This document shows, in pieces, positions 40,396 to 50,317 of a stretch of 64,000 nucleotides of DNA; positions within the stretch are counted from its first letter, which is position 1, and each line of letters begins with the position of its first letter. The stretch is from Actinobaculum sp. 313 (GTDB lineage Bacteria; Actinomycetota; Actinomycetes; Actinomycetales; Actinomycetaceae): assembly GCF_003073475.1 (NCBI RefSeq), contig NZ_CP029033.1, forward strand, positions 2,356,001-2,420,000. Direction: 5' to 3'. A program made the translations under genes and the position numbers. Under the pieces are notes generated by a model. That model searched no databases. It had not been told where the DNA came from and saw nothing but the letters and a program-made list of their open reading frames with translations.

Positions 40396-41088
40396 TCATG
40401 AGACCAGTTCCGTGAGAACAGAGGTGAAGAAGCGCAAGCCGTCGGTGCCGGTTCGCAGCCCTTCACGGCCCGCCGGTCCGAAGCCTCGTTCAACGGCGTG
40501 TTCCGGGTGCGGCATAAGACCGACAACGTTACCCGCTGCGGAGCAGATTCCGGCAATATCGTGCACCGAACCATTGGGATTCGTTCCCGCATATCGGAAA
40601 ACTACCCGCCCCTCGTCTTCCAGTTGCCTGATTACCGCTGCCGGTGCCTGAAAGGAGCCCTCGCCGTTCTTCAGCGGGATGACGATGTGCTCGTTGGTTT
40701 CGAACTGGCGCGTCCAAGGAGTGGCAGTGTTCTCCACAACGAGCTCCTGCTCACGGCAAATGAAACGCTGGTGGTCATTGCGAATAAGCGCTCCCGGCAA
40801 CAGGTGCGATTCGCAGAGAATCTGGAAGCCGTTGCAGATCCCTAGAACAGGGAGCCCGCGTCCGGCGGCTTCAACCACTGCGGTCATCACCGGCGCAAGT
40901 GCTGCGATTGCGCCGCAGCGCAGATAGTCACCATAGGAGAATCCGCCCGGAAGGACAACGGCGTCCACACCATGCAAGTTATCCGAGGCGTGCCAGAGGG
41001 AAATCGCCTCGCCGTCGGCAATGCGGACAGCACGCGCTGCGTCGTCGTCGTCCAAGGTTCCCGGGAAGGTGACAATCCCGATCCTCAC
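40396..41088 (-). CDS. purQ: FGAM synthase glutaminase subunit
   Basis: 230 residues. Class-I glutamine amidotransferase: nucleophile [11 protein letters not shown], and the His/Glu pair [12 protein letters not shown] near the C-terminus. Supplies ammonia to PurL. ATG overlaps the purS stop by 4 bp. A gap of 145 bp separates it from purL. Confidence 0.97.
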   Translation of the reverse strand: MRIGIVTFPGTLDDDDAARAVRIADGEAISLWHASDNLHGVDAVVLPGGFSYGDYLRCGAIAALAPVMTAVVEAAGRGLPVLGICNGFQILCESHLLPGALIRNDHQRFICREQELVVENTATPWTRQFETNEHIVIPLKNGEGSFQAPAAVIRQLEDEGRVVFRYAGTNPNGSVHDIAGICSAAGNVVGLMPHPEHAVERGFGPAGREGLRTGTDGLRFFTSVLTELVS

Positions 41089-41348
41089 TGCCCCGGCTCC
41101 TCATCCGCCTCGTATACGGCCACGACATCTTCAATAATCGGATTGGACAGTACCGTCTGCGCGGCCTGCCTCGCCGCATCGAGCGTTGCTTCAGTCACCA
41201 CGCCCTGAACCGTCAATTCAAAACGCTTGCCCTGCCGTACATCGGTAAACGGGCTACTGCCTTGGCGGTTCAATGCTCCGCCCACGGCCTTCCCCTGCGG
41301 GTCAAGAATCTCCGGTTTTGGCATGACTTCCACGATAATGCGTCCCAT
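41085..41348 (-). CDS. purS: FGAM synthase subunit PurS
   Basis: 87 residues from ATG 41348 ([20 protein letters not shown]), with the conserved RQGKRFEL and [12 protein letters not shown] segments. Bridges PurL and PurQ. Couples to purQ by a 4-bp overlap. Confidence 0.96.
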   Translation of the reverse strand: MGRIIVEVMPKPEILDPQGKAVGGALNRQGSSPFTDVRQGKRFELTVQGVVTEATLDAARQAAQTVLSNPIIEDVVAVYEADEEPGQ

Positions 41349-41426
41349 GCGGCCTCTTTCCCTTACTGCGCCGGTAGCCGTTAACTTCCGCACGCTTGTA
41401 CCTTCAGCAGCCTTCCTGCCACGAAC

Positions 41427-42344
41427 CTATTGCCAGGCGCGACCGGTCAGCGTTTCGTATGCCCTCACGTAGCGTTCGCGCGTTTTCGCGATGACCTCTT
41501 CCGGTAGCTCCGGCGGCTGTTCACCAGACGTGCGATCCCAGCCCGACTCCGGCGATGTCAGCCAATCACGGACGAATTGCTTATCGAGCGACGGTTGGTG
41601 CTTCCCCGCCTCGTATCCTTGCATGGACCAGAAACGCGACGAGTCCGGGGTGAGGACTTCATCGGCCAGAATAATCGTGTTCTCACCGGCATCTGGTGAG
41701 ACTCCAAACTCAAACTTGGTGTCGGCGATGATAATGCCACGCTGTGCCGCCAGTTCCCGAGCACGCTCGTAAATTGCGAGTGAAGCGGACCGAAGAGCAT
41801 GCGCAGGGCCCACGCCGACGCGGCGGATCATCGCCCCGAAGGTGATGTTCTCGTCATGACCACCTCCCCCTGCGGGAGCCTTTGCGGCGGGGGTGAAAAT
41901 GGGTTCTTCCAAGCGATCCGCTTCAAGCAGACCGGCGGGCAGTTTAACACCGCAGACCTCGCCGCTCTCCTGGTATTCCGCCATCCCGGAGCCGGTCAGG
42001 TATCCACGCACAACGCATTCGATTGGAAACATATTCAAGCGCCGTGTGATCATGGCCCGCCCCGCAACCGCCTGCGGAACATCTGTGGAGATGAAGTGGT
42101 TGGGAATGATATCTCCCAGCTGTTCGAACCACCACAGGGAAAGCTGATTGAGTATCTTTCCCTTCTCCGGAATCGCTGAGGGAAGCACATGGTCGAATGC
42201 GCTGATACGGTCCGATGCCACGATCAAATACGTATCGACCCCGGAATGAGCCCTGGCGTCGGCCGGAACGTAGACATCCCGTACCTTCCCCGAATAAATG
42301 TGGGTCCAACCGGGAAGGCTCGGCCGATTCTCGCTCCCGCTCAT
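41427..42344 (-). CDS. purC: SAICAR synthase
   Basis: 305 residues. Motifs: IYSGKVRDVY, VASDRISAFDHVLPSAIPEKG, ECVVRGYLTGSG, GIIIADTKFEFG and LTPDSSRFW. It condenses CAIR with aspartate. The type is the longer PurC seen in actinobacteria and yeast. Lies between purD and purS on the same strand. Confidence 0.97.
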   Translation of the reverse strand: MSGSENRPSLPGWTHIYSGKVRDVYVPADARAHSGVDTYLIVASDRISAFDHVLPSAIPEKGKILNQLSLWWFEQLGDIIPNHFISTDVPQAVAGRAMITRRLNMFPIECVVRGYLTGSGMAEYQESGEVCGVKLPAGLLEADRLEEPIFTPAAKAPAGGGGHDENITFGAMIRRVGVGPAHALRSASLAIYERARELAAQRGIIIADTKFEFGVSPDAGENTIILADEVLTPDSSRFWSMQGYEAGKHQPSLDKQFVRDWLTSPESGWDRTSGEQPPELPEEVIAKTRERYVRAYETLTGRAWQ

Positions 42345-42412
42345 GCGAACTCCCTCCGTGTGACTGTCATCCTTGCGCAGTGTGCCGGCATCCTCAACAA
42401 GCTATATCGCAT

Positions 42413-43687
42413 TCACATCCCAGCCGCAATATCGCTGCGGAAGTGCGATCCGCTCAGACCGATTCTAGCCATAACCTGGTATGCATTGTCGCGCGCGTCC
42501 ACGAGATTTGGCCCGAGCCCCACCGCCGCAAGGACGCGACCGCCGGCACTAACGAGTTGGCCTTCGCGGAGCGCGGTGCCTGCCTGGATCACGTGCGCGT
42601 GTGGCAGCGATGTGGCCTCGTCTATGCCGCTGATCCGATCACCCGTACGGACCCTACCCGGATACCCCTGCGCGGCCAGCACCACGGTCACCGCAGCTTC
42701 ATCGCTCCAATCGAGGACGGTGTCCGCTGGGAGATGTCCGGTCGCCGCTGCATACAAAAGAACACCAAGCGGCGTCTTGAGGCGCGGCAGCACCGATTGC
42801 GTCTCAGGATCGCCGAATCGGACGTTGAATTCGACGACGCGCAGTCCTCGCGAGGTCAACGCGAGTCCGCAGTACAGCAGGCCGATGAACGGGGTGCCAC
42901 GTCGCGCCATTTCATCGACGACGGGTTGCGCGACGCGGTCGACGACATCGCCGACCAGGGTGTCCGGCGCCCACGGCAGGGGCGAGTATGCACCCATTCC
43001 CCCGGTATTCGGCCCTTCGTTTCCGTCATATGCCCGCTTGAAGTCCTGCGCCGGTTCGAGTGGGATCACATGGGCGCCGTCGCATATGCAGAAGAGCGAT
43101 ACTTCCGGGCCGTCGAGGAATTCCTCCACGACGGCGGCGGGCTGCCCGGCCGTAGTGGCGTCGCCACTGTCCTTCGCCAGGCAGATGTCGGCATGTGCCA
43201 GCGCTTCGTCACGCGAGGTGGTAACAACGACGCCTTTCCCTGCCGCGAGACCGTCATCCTTCACCACGTAGGGCGGACCGAAGGCATCTAGCGCTTCCTC
43301 CACCTGCTCCCGGGTGGTACACACACGTGCAAGCGCTGTCGGAACTTCGGCGACCGCCATGACATCTTTGGCGAAGGCCTTGGAGCCCTCCAGTCGGGCC
43401 GCCTCGCGGGATGGTCCGAATACAGCTATCCCTGCTTCTCGCACGTCATCAGCAACACCCGCGACAAGAGGAGCCTCCGGCCCAATAACAACCAGATCAA
43501 CGCCCAGGCGCACGGCCTGCACCGCAACAGCCTCACCATCGAGAACATCGAGCGGAATATTCCGGCCCAACTCGGCGGTGGCGGGATTACCGGGGGCGAC
43601 AAAAAGTTCGGTGACGGAGGGATCCCTGTGCAATGCGAGGGCGAGCGCATGCTCCCGTCCGCCCGATCCCAGAAGGAGAATTTTCAC
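42413..43687 (-). CDS. purD: Phosphoribosylamine-glycine ligase
   Basis: 424 residues from GTG 43687. ATP-grasp enzyme: MKILLLGSGGREHALALAL, PYVVKDDGLAAGKGVVV, GGMGAYSP and EFNVRFGDPETQ. Converts phosphoribosylamine to GAR. First gene of purD-C-S-Q-L. No ribosome site; TAGGCT lies 6 nt upstream of GTG, so the operon probably starts with a leaderless message. Confidence 0.97.
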   Translation of the reverse strand: MKILLLGSGGREHALALALHRDPSVTELFVAPGNPATAELGRNIPLDVLDGEAVAVQAVRLGVDLVVIGPEAPLVAGVADDVREAGIAVFGPSREAARLEGSKAFAKDVMAVAEVPTALARVCTTREQVEEALDAFGPPYVVKDDGLAAGKGVVVTTSRDEALAHADICLAKDSGDATTAGQPAAVVEEFLDGPEVSLFCICDGAHVIPLEPAQDFKRAYDGNEGPNTGGMGAYSPLPWAPDTLVGDVVDRVAQPVVDEMARRGTPFIGLLYCGLALTSRGLRVVEFNVRFGDPETQSVLPRLKTPLGVLLYAAATGHLPADTVLDWSDEAAVTVVLAAQGYPGRVRTGDRISGIDEATSLPHAHVIQAGTALREGQLVSAGGRVLAAVGLGPNLVDARDNAYQVMARIGLSGSHFRSDIAAGM

Positions 43688-43693
43688 AATACC

Positions 43694-43699
43694 AGCCTA
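43694..43699 (-). promoter_or_regulatory. -10 box of purD operon, probable leaderless start
   Basis: On the minus strand TAGGCT-GGTATT-GTG: a good actinobacterial -10 hexamer with the start codon where transcription would begin. Confidence 0.6.
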
Positions 43700-43998
43700 C
43701 GTGAGTGGTGCCACTTTAGCGCGGGGGAACCAAAACGTGGAGACGAACCGAGTTTGGTTGCGGAAAGCGTTGGCGCCGGGCTGAGGCACCGGCGTGATCG
43801 CCGAATTTCCCCTAACCGACCCACGCCCAATACCAAAAGGGGAGGCACCGGCACTATTGCGGAGTGTCCGTTGCCTGCCTTCGCTGCGAGCTGGGGCGAA
43901 CAAGGCGCCCGCACAATCACGGCCGTTCCGCCCAGGCTAGGCGCAGGCATGTTAGGCATTCCTCCGCGCTCTTACGACCACAGCCTCTCCAAAAGCCG

Positions 43999-44030
43999 GT
44001 GGCCCCGGCGTTGTACAACGCCGGGGCCAC
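43999..44030 (-). terminator. Terminator of pckG
   Basis: A perfect 32-bp palindrome: GTGGCCCCGGCGTTGT and its complement, 19 bp past the pckG stop, followed on the minus strand by CGGCTTTTGG. Confidence 0.85.
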
Positions 44031-44049
44031 GCGTTCATAACGAAGCGAG

Positions 44050-45921
44050 TCAGTTCTGCTTCGCAGCTGCGATCCGCTCGCGGAACTTTGCAAGCTGCGC
44101 GACAACTGCAGCCGGAACCTTATCTCCGAACTGCTCGAAGTACTCCTCTGTTCCATCCATCTCGGCCGCCCAGGCGTCCGGATCGATGGCGAACAGTTGA
44201 TCCCACCCATCCTTGTCAATGCCGAGACCATCGAGGTTGAAGTCTTCGAAGTTCGGGTAACGGCCGGTCACGCCGTCGATAGCATCGACGTCGCCGGCAG
44301 CGCGGCGAACGATCCAATCGAGCACGCGCGAGTTCTCGCCGAAGCCCGGCCACAGGAACTTGCCGTCGGCGTCCTTACGGAACCAGTTGACCTGGTACAC
44401 CTTCGGGAACTTGTCGCCCAGCTTCTCCTGCATCTCCAGCCAGTGGCCCCAGTAATCGGCCATGTGGTAGCCGCAGAAGGGCAGCATGGCGAAGGGGTCA
44501 TGGCGAAGCGAGCCAGCCTTCACGTCAGTTGCCGCAGCAGTGACTTCAGAGGCCACTGAGGCGCCGATGAACACGCCGTGAGCTGCCTCGTACTGCTCGG
44601 CTACCAACGGCACGTTGGTAGCGCGGCGACCACCGAAGAGGATGGCATCAATCGGAACACCCTCCGGAGCCTCCCAATCCGGGCAGATGATCGGGCACTG
44701 CGACGCCGGCGTGGTGAAACGGCTATTCGGGTGAGCCGCCTTCTTGCCAGCGGCGGTATCCGCCGGAGTGAAGTCGTTGCCCTGCCAGTCAATGAGGTGC
44801 TCCGGCTGTTCGCCGTCGATACCCTCCCACCACACGTCACCGTCGTCCGTTAGCGCGACATTCGTGAAAATGGTGTTGGACTTCATGGTGTCCATGGCCA
44901 TCGGGTTGGTGGTGTAGGCGGTGCCGGGGGCAACTCCGAAGAAGCCTGCCTCCGGGTTGATGGCGCGCAGGGTGCCATCCGGGCCGGGACGCATCCAGGC
45001 GATGTCATCTCCGATGGTCTCCACCTTGTAGCCCGGAATGGTCGGCTGCAGCATGGCGAGGTTCGTCTTGCCGCAAGCAGACGGGAAGGCGGCGGTCACA
45101 TGGAACTGGCGACCGGTGCTTTCCTCCGTAAGGCGAAGGATGAGCATGTGCTCCGCCATCCAGCCGTCGCGGCGCGCCATGGTCGAAGCGATACGCAGTG
45201 CGAAACACTTCTTGCCCAGCAGTGCGTTGCCACCGTAACCGGACCCGTAGGACCAGATCTCGTTGGTCTCCGGGAAGTGCGTGATGTACTTCTCGTCGTT
45301 GCACGGCCACGCCACGTCCTCGCGGGTGGTCCCGTCGGCGTCGCGCAGCGGGTAGCCGACGGAGTGAACGGAGGGAACCCAGGTCTGACCCTCGCCGATG
45401 AGCTTGAGGGCGGCGGAGCCCATACGGGTCATGATGCGCATATTGCATACCACGTACGGGGAGTCGGTCAGCTCGATGCCCAGCTGGGAGATCGGGCCTC
45501 CCACCGGACCCATGGAGAAGGGGATCACGTACATCGTGCGGCCGCGCATAGCGCCGTCGAACTTCTCATGCAGCGTGGCCTTCATCTCGCTCGGCTCGGC
45601 CCAGTGATTCGTCGGGCCGGCATCTTCTTCCTTCTCCGAGCAGATGAACGTGCGTGACTCGACGCGCGCCACGTCCGATGGCAGTGAACGAGCCAAGAAC
45701 GAGTTGGGGCGCTTCTCCGGGTTCAAACGGATAAACATGCCCGAATCAACCATTTCACTGGTCAGTCGGTCCCATTCTTCTTGGGAACCATCGACCCAGT
45801 AGATCGAATCAGGCTTCGAAAGATTAGCCTGCTCCACCACCCAGGCAACGAGGTCATCGGGAGCCTCCGAAGGAGCTCCGGCCCGGACCTCCTCGACGGA
45901 ATAAGTCTTGTCAGACGTCAT
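44050..45921 (-). CDS. pckG: Phosphoenolpyruvate carboxykinase (GTP)
   Basis: 623 residues from ATG 45921 (AAGGAAGG upstream). GTP-type PEPCK motifs: [16 protein letters not shown] (P-loop and reactive Cys), [11 protein letters not shown], and [20 protein letters not shown]. It interconverts oxaloacetate and PEP with GTP, feeding gluconeogenesis or anaplerosis. Monocistronic with its own terminator. Confidence 0.97.
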   Translation of the reverse strand: MTSDKTYSVEEVRAGAPSEAPDDLVAWVVEQANLSKPDSIYWVDGSQEEWDRLTSEMVDSGMFIRLNPEKRPNSFLARSLPSDVARVESRTFICSEKEEDAGPTNHWAEPSEMKATLHEKFDGAMRGRTMYVIPFSMGPVGGPISQLGIELTDSPYVVCNMRIMTRMGSAALKLIGEGQTWVPSVHSVGYPLRDADGTTREDVAWPCNDEKYITHFPETNEIWSYGSGYGGNALLGKKCFALRIASTMARRDGWMAEHMLILRLTEESTGRQFHVTAAFPSACGKTNLAMLQPTIPGYKVETIGDDIAWMRPGPDGTLRAINPEAGFFGVAPGTAYTTNPMAMDTMKSNTIFTNVALTDDGDVWWEGIDGEQPEHLIDWQGNDFTPADTAAGKKAAHPNSRFTTPASQCPIICPDWEAPEGVPIDAILFGGRRATNVPLVAEQYEAAHGVFIGASVASEVTAAATDVKAGSLRHDPFAMLPFCGYHMADYWGHWLEMQEKLGDKFPKVYQVNWFRKDADGKFLWPGFGENSRVLDWIVRRAAGDVDAIDGVTGRYPNFEDFNLDGLGIDKDGWDQLFAIDPDAWAAEMDGTEEYFEQFGDKVPAAVVAQLAKFRERIAAAKQN

Positions 45922-46430
45922 CGCGTTTCCTTCCTTAAAAGAGCGATGTGTACGCCGCAAGCTCGGCGCCGCGGCGCGAACATCTCCTATTGTCTCCGAA
46001 ATAACTGGCTGTTATCCATGAATTACGTCCCGGACGTGGCCCAAACAATGTGTCCAGCCCGTCACAAAAGGCGAGAAGTTGCCACTCTCCTCACCTTCTG
46101 CCCAATGGAATGCGATAGGGGCCACATTTGCTCCAGTTTGCTCCAGCGGCGCATGATCGCCTGCACACACCTATTCGACCGATTGCCGGTAGATACCCCT
46201 CCAACGCCCGACCTACTGCGATGCGCTGCGAGTTCCCTCTCTGACCAGGTACTTTCGCCGATAAGGATCCGCGACTGATTCGCGGCTATCTCCGGTGTGG
46301 CCGGGGAAGTCCACACCTGGTTTCACGCGAGCCGAAACGGGTCCACAGGTGCCATTACGGTCCCCAGAGGTGAAGCACGACGCACAATTGAGGATTCCCA
46401 GCGCTTTCCCATGCGTGTATTCTCCTCTTT
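45922..46430. other. 509-bp divergent intergenic region
   Basis: Separates pckG (minus) from the first LppM-like gene (plus) and must carry both promoters. No repeat, ORF with coding character or unambiguous boxes seen. CACACACCTATTCGACC near 46166 is a short unassigned motif. Confidence 0.35.
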
Positions 46431-47351
46431 ATGACGCATAACCATCGGCGCATGCGCCGGATCACTATGTTTACAGCACTTACTGCTGGGCTTGCCTTGG
46501 CTGGTTGTCAAGGCGATCTCGGCTTCACTATCTCCGAAGACGGTGACCTTACCACGGCCTTCGAGTTCGTTGACGACGAAGGCTTGATACAAGACGGTTT
46601 AACCTGCGATGACCTGAAAGGATACGTGGAATCCGAGCCCCAAATGCAACTGTTCGGCACCATGTCCGTCGAGGATGCGGGCTCCGCCGGAGCCTTTGGC
46701 TGCCGCATGACGTTCGAGGACTCTGCACTTTTGTCAAGCACCTATGTGACCGACAATGGCGATACCTTCACTTTTGAGGTGTCTAAAGCTGAGGGATCGA
46801 TGTTTGAAAGCGCATTCGACCTTGATGAAGTAGGCATTGGATCTCTAGATTTCACCGCGACGGTCACCTTCCCTGGCGATGTGATAGAAGCCTCAGATGG
46901 TGCAACAATTGAGGGAAACACTGTCACATGGCACTCCTATGACGACTTCCTCGAAGGGATCTCTGCTACCGGATACAAAACCGCCGGGCAGAAGGCGTCT
47001 TCCGGCTTCCCGGTGTGGGGATGGATTGTCATCGCGGTCGGCGTCTTGCTGATCGTTGGAATCGTACTCTTCGCGATTCGCCGCGGAAAGAACAAGACGG
47101 GAAACGGCCCGCAGCCAGGCACTCCCGCCTATCCGGGTAACGCGGGAGTGGCAGGACAGCCATACGGGCAGCCTTACCCGGGGCAACCAACGAATACTGC
47201 TGAACAGGCCGCCCCGTATCCGAGCTATCCAGTCCAGCCCGGTTCCTCGGCGCAACAGCCACAGTATCCGACACCCGATCAGGGGATGCCCGGCCAAGGA
47301 TACGGTGGACCGGCGGCGGGCACTACTCCGTACAACCCACCCCGAAACTAG
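46431..47351 (+). CDS. LppM-like lipoprotein with TM helix and Pro/Gly/Gln tail (1)
   Basis: 306 residues. Lipobox LALAGC (Cys about residue 25), then an extracellular domain of about 160 residues with the pattern ISEDGDLTTAFEFVDDEGL and a C-terminal ATVTFPGDVIEASDGATIEGNTVTW stretch, as in LppM-type domains. A TM helix follows (FPVWGWIVIAVGVLLIVGIV, about 187-207), then a basic stop and about 90 cytosolic residues rich in P, G, Q and Y. Lipid anchor plus TM helix gives two membrane attachments. Tandem paralogue of the next gene. Role unknown; mycobacterial LppM has been linked to lipid trafficking. Confidence 0.85.
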   Translation: MTHNHRRMRRITMFTALTAGLALAGCQGDLGFTISEDGDLTTAFEFVDDEGLIQDGLTCDDLKGYVESEPQMQLFGTMSVEDAGSAGAFGCRMTFEDSALLSSTYVTDNGDTFTFEVSKAEGSMFESAFDLDEVGIGSLDFTATVTFPGDVIEASDGATIEGNTVTWHSYDDFLEGISATGYKTAGQKASSGFPVWGWIVIAVGVLLIVGIVLFAIRRGKNKTGNGPQPGTPAYPGNAGVAGQPYGQPYPGQPTNTAEQAAPYPSYPVQPGSSAQQPQYPTPDQGMPGQGYGGPAAGTTPYNPPRN

Positions 47352-47405
47352 TGGTCCAATTCAGCGGGGCCAGTGCCCTAATTCAGATACGAGCAGAGAG
47401 GAACC

Positions 47406-48485
47406 ATGAAACAAGACACGTATCCGAAGGCGCGCTTCGCTGCTCTCGCCATGCTTCTACCTGCCGTTTTGCTTGGCGCCTGCCGATCAGAGAATACCCT
47501 CGAGATTACCGACGACGGCATGCTCAAGATGACGATGGATGTTGTCGACGACGAGGGCTTGATCCTCGGTACAGCGGTGGAGGATTGTGCCAGCTTCATC
47601 GCCATAGCCGGAGACGCAGCTAAAGGTTTACAGGATGCAACAGTTGAGGACATCACGGTTGACGGGCACCCAGGCTGCCGCCTGACAACGGAAGAACCGG
47701 TCGAGTTCGACGGCATCTTCCTCGTTGACAACGGTGACAGCATGACCTTCAACGTCACCCCGGGCCTGATGCCCGATGTCGGAGACGACGCCGACCTACT
47801 GGGGAATACCACATTCTCATTGCGGGTTGTGTTACCGGGAGACATCACCGAGGCTGACAATGGTGGGCAAATTGAAGGCAACACTGCCGTCTATACGGAT
47901 ATCTCCGTGTTGGAAACGGGTTTCTCCGTGACTGGCGGAAAAGGCTCCTTGAGTTCGTCGGCAAGCGCAGACCCCAGCAACACACCCTCAAATTCCACCA
48001 CACCATCTATCACCACGGCGGACCCGACTGTACCGAGTCCGATTGAGCCGCCCGCAACGGAAGACGAAAGTGATTCGGGCTTCCCGGTGTGGGCCTGGGT
48101 GCTGATCGCCGTGGGTGCTATGGCTCTTGCTGGCGGCGGTATCTTCCTCGCTACACGAAAGAAGGGCGGCCCCGGCAACCAGGGCGATTATCCAAGCGGC
48201 CCGGGAACTCCGGGTGGCTCGCCCTATGGCTACGGCCAGCCGGGTCCAGGAGCAGTCCAAGCGGCGCACGGTGCCAATCCCCCTTACGGGCAGGCCAGTG
48301 GTGCCACCGGCTACGGGCAACCAACCCAGGCTTACGGCCAGCCCACGCAGGGCTACGGCCAACAGGCGCAGGCTTCTGGCCAGGCAACCCAGGCACAGGG
48401 CTACAACCAACCGCCGACTTACGGGCAGAACATCTACCCGCCACAAAATGGCGGCCGGGCGGGCGGACAAATGCCCAGGCAATGA
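47406..48485 (+). CDS. LppM-like lipoprotein with TM helix and Gly/Gln/Tyr tail (2)
   Basis: 359 residues. Lipobox LLGAC, then the same domain as its neighbour (ITDDGMLKMTMDVVDDEGL; VVLPGDITEADNGGQIEGNT). A Ser/Thr/Pro-rich extracellular spacer, a TM helix (VWAWVLIAVGAMALAGGGIF) and a tail of GYGQPTQAYGQPTQGYGQQ-type repeats follow. Starts 54 bp after the first paralogue with GAGAGG upstream, so both are likely one transcript ending at the strong hairpin at 48727. The pair arose by tandem duplication and diverged, with the tails diverging most. Confidence 0.85.
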   Translation: MKQDTYPKARFAALAMLLPAVLLGACRSENTLEITDDGMLKMTMDVVDDEGLILGTAVEDCASFIAIAGDAAKGLQDATVEDITVDGHPGCRLTTEEPVEFDGIFLVDNGDSMTFNVTPGLMPDVGDDADLLGNTTFSLRVVLPGDITEADNGGQIEGNTAVYTDISVLETGFSVTGGKGSLSSSASADPSNTPSNSTTPSITTADPTVPSPIEPPATEDESDSGFPVWAWVLIAVGAMALAGGGIFLATRKKGGPGNQGDYPSGPGTPGGSPYGYGQPGPGAVQAAHGANPPYGQASGATGYGQPTQAYGQPTQGYGQQAQASGQATQAQGYNQPPTYGQNIYPPQNGGRAGGQMPRQ

Positions 48486-48726
48486 CGTCAGCCCCCGGGG
48501 CCCTGCTCGGACACTACGCGCCTCGGCCCACGGGCACGGGAAGCAACCTGCATCGGATGCATGGGAGTTGTTTCTACGTCCCGTCGGCCCGCAGGCACGG
48601 CGTTGGAACCTGTCCGTCGATAAGACGCGGGTGTGCTTGTCTGCGGTGGCCCACAGGGGCGGTGAGCAATGGTACCTGGGCCATTGTCAAGCGCCTTCCA
48701 TCCCACGGCATAGAGCGTTCGTCTTG

Positions 48727-48766
48727 TACAGGTGTGCCCCGAGTTCGTTCTCGGGGCACACCTGTA
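48727..48766. terminator. Strong bidirectional terminator hairpin
   Basis: TACAGGTGTGCCCCGAG - TTCGTT - its perfect 17-bp complement, followed by TCTTGT. Similar stem core GTGTGCCCC to the terminator after glgP at 54464. Confidence 0.88.
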
Positions 48767-48877
48767 TCTTGTAGGACACTTCGCGCCATTTCAGTTATAG
48801 ATCATTTGGTGTTGTTTCGGGTGGCGTCTAGGAGCCGCATAACCAGTCTTCAGTTAGTTGGGCGCCTCTACGCGGCG

Positions 48878-48997
48878 TGTCCAAATCCCGTCCAAACAAG
48901 ATCTATCCAATCTAGTCGCGAGACAAAATCAGCGAGATTCCGCCGGTTCTTAAATGGAGCCAATCAAGTTTTCAGTCGTTTGGACGGGATTTGGACA
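48878..48997. repeat. 120-bp TIR element, copy 1
   Basis: Perfect 20-bp terminal inverted repeats TGTCCAAATCCCGTCCAAAC (48878-48897) and its complement (48978-48997) flank exactly 80 bp. A second element of identical geometry lies at 60138-60257 in reverse orientation. Both share a core (CAAAATC(A/C)GC, then GATTCCGCC, here 48924-48944) and a following TTCTTAAA-like stretch. No ORF and no clear target-site duplication. Looks like a miniature inverted-repeat element or a paired recognition site. Confidence 0.9.
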
Positions 48998-49219
48998 TGT
49001 TCCTGTCATTGCCCATCATCGAGACTCCCGCAGAGCGAACTGGCGGCCATCGCGGGCAGGAGAACGTCACCACGCAGCGCTGCGAAGACCCCGGGAAGGT
49101 GCGGAGAAGGGTAGAGACCGCCGGAAAACAAGTTCCGAACGGCTGCGGGCAGCACTGACGCGGCGAATGAGTTCCTCGATTATCGTAACGACCCTCGGCC
49201 GCGGGCAGCGCGCTCCACG

Positions 49220-49972
49220 TCAGCGTGTGAAACGGGCAATGTCCATCTGGACCCGCTCCGGTTCCTCAGCCAAGGGCACATTGTGTGTATCGAGGGTACC
49301 GTCCAACGCGCCGTCGGGGTCCGCCGTCGTCGTCGCGAACAGCGCCTCGAAGTCCGTCACCGGAGCACCGGACTTGCTGAATATTTCGACCGTGCGCCGT
49401 GCACCGGACGGATTCACCGCCCCTTCCAATAGAACCTGCGCGATGTGATGGCGATCAACTCCCGGCTGTCCGGTAACGAGATCCCCCTGGCGCAGATCAA
49501 TCTGGTGATCGGCTGGACCCTGATAGTCAAACCATCCGGGGCGAACAATCGTGTATGGATGGCCAGAGGCGCGAACCAGCCGCTCGGCACGGCGCTTCCA
49601 CTCGATGAAGTCATAACTCGACGCTGCGGCCCCGGCTGAACGGCTGGCATTCATAAGCGTCATGAGGCTGATATGAGTGTCGCTGCCGTCTAACGCTTCC
49701 AGTAACGCTGGAATCACTGCGTAAAAGTTGTTCTCACCATCACTGTCGCCGCCATGTGTAAGAACAACCGCATCTACCCCGGCGACGAGCGGTCGGAGCT
49801 CATCTGCCGACGTCGGCAACGCCTCCACCACTTCCGCGTTGGCGGGCAATGATCGTTGGGCGCGCTTGGCATTGCGAGTTTGAGCGCGCACGGTGAAGCC
49901 ACGCTGTAAGGCTTCGTTGACGACCGCTCGCCCGACCTTCCCCGTGGCACCAATAACGAGAACCGTGGTCAT
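49220..49972 (-). CDS. NAD(P)-binding SDR-type reductase (NmrA/atypical SDR)
   Basis: 250 residues. N-terminal VLVIGATGKVGRAVVNEAL is the Gly-rich loop of atypical SDRs; SSYDFIEWKRRAERLVRASG carries the Lys of the active-site region, followed by YTIVRPGWFD. Such proteins reduce or sense NADP-linked metabolites. Substrate unknown. Monocistronic. Confidence 0.87.
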   Translation of the reverse strand: MTTVLVIGATGKVGRAVVNEALQRGFTVRAQTRNAKRAQRSLPANAEVVEALPTSADELRPLVAGVDAVVLTHGGDSDGENNFYAVIPALLEALDGSDTHISLMTLMNASRSAGAAASSYDFIEWKRRAERLVRASGHPYTIVRPGWFDYQGPADHQIDLRQGDLVTGQPGVDRHHIAQVLLEGAVNPSGARRTVEIFSKSGAPVTDFEALFATTTADPDGALDGTLDTHNVPLAEEPERVQMDIARFTR

Positions 49973-50317
49973 TGCAGCTCCTCAACTGGTTGTAACGAAC
50001 GTGGGAGTAGGGCACCGACTCGGCCCCGCCGTGTCGGCGAGGCGCTGGCACCAGGTGCCGAGTTCCCAAGCACGTACCACCCGCCTGCCAAGGCTAACGC
50101 CGCGAGACTCACTTGAGCCATGCACTGCTGTTGCATGGTTTGGCCGAAATCGTGGCACAGCGCGGATCGCCTGCCGGTCTCCAACTGAATGCCCACCGGT
50201 ATGGTGCCGAGCGCCCATCAGCCTCACACATTGCTTATCGGTCCCGTGCGTGCCGCCGATGCTCAACGGCGTTCTGCTCGAACCATTTCCTGTGGCCCTC
50301 TTGCAGCAGGTCCTGGA
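49973..50317. other. 345-bp intergenic region
   Basis: Downstream of purA and upstream of the SDR gene, same strand. No clear terminator for purA, no repeat, no ORF of coding character. Confidence 0.35.

Larger units (their letters stand above)
43688..44049. other. 362-bp intergenic region
   Basis: Holds the purD promoter and the pckG terminator. GAGGCACCGGC occurs twice (near 43783 and 43844). No credible ORF. Confidence 0.5.
48486..49219. other. 734-bp intergenic region with terminator and 120-bp TIR element
   Basis: Between the second LppM-like gene (plus) and the reductase (minus). It holds a strong bidirectional terminator (48727-48766) and one copy of the 120-bp inverted-repeat element (48878-48997). 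About 220 bp on each side show no ORF with coding character. Confidence 0.6.

Noticed and set aside
48878-48997. Simple rho-independent terminator
   Set aside because: The 20-bp arms are 80 bp apart, no T-run follows, and a much better terminator lies at 48727-48766.
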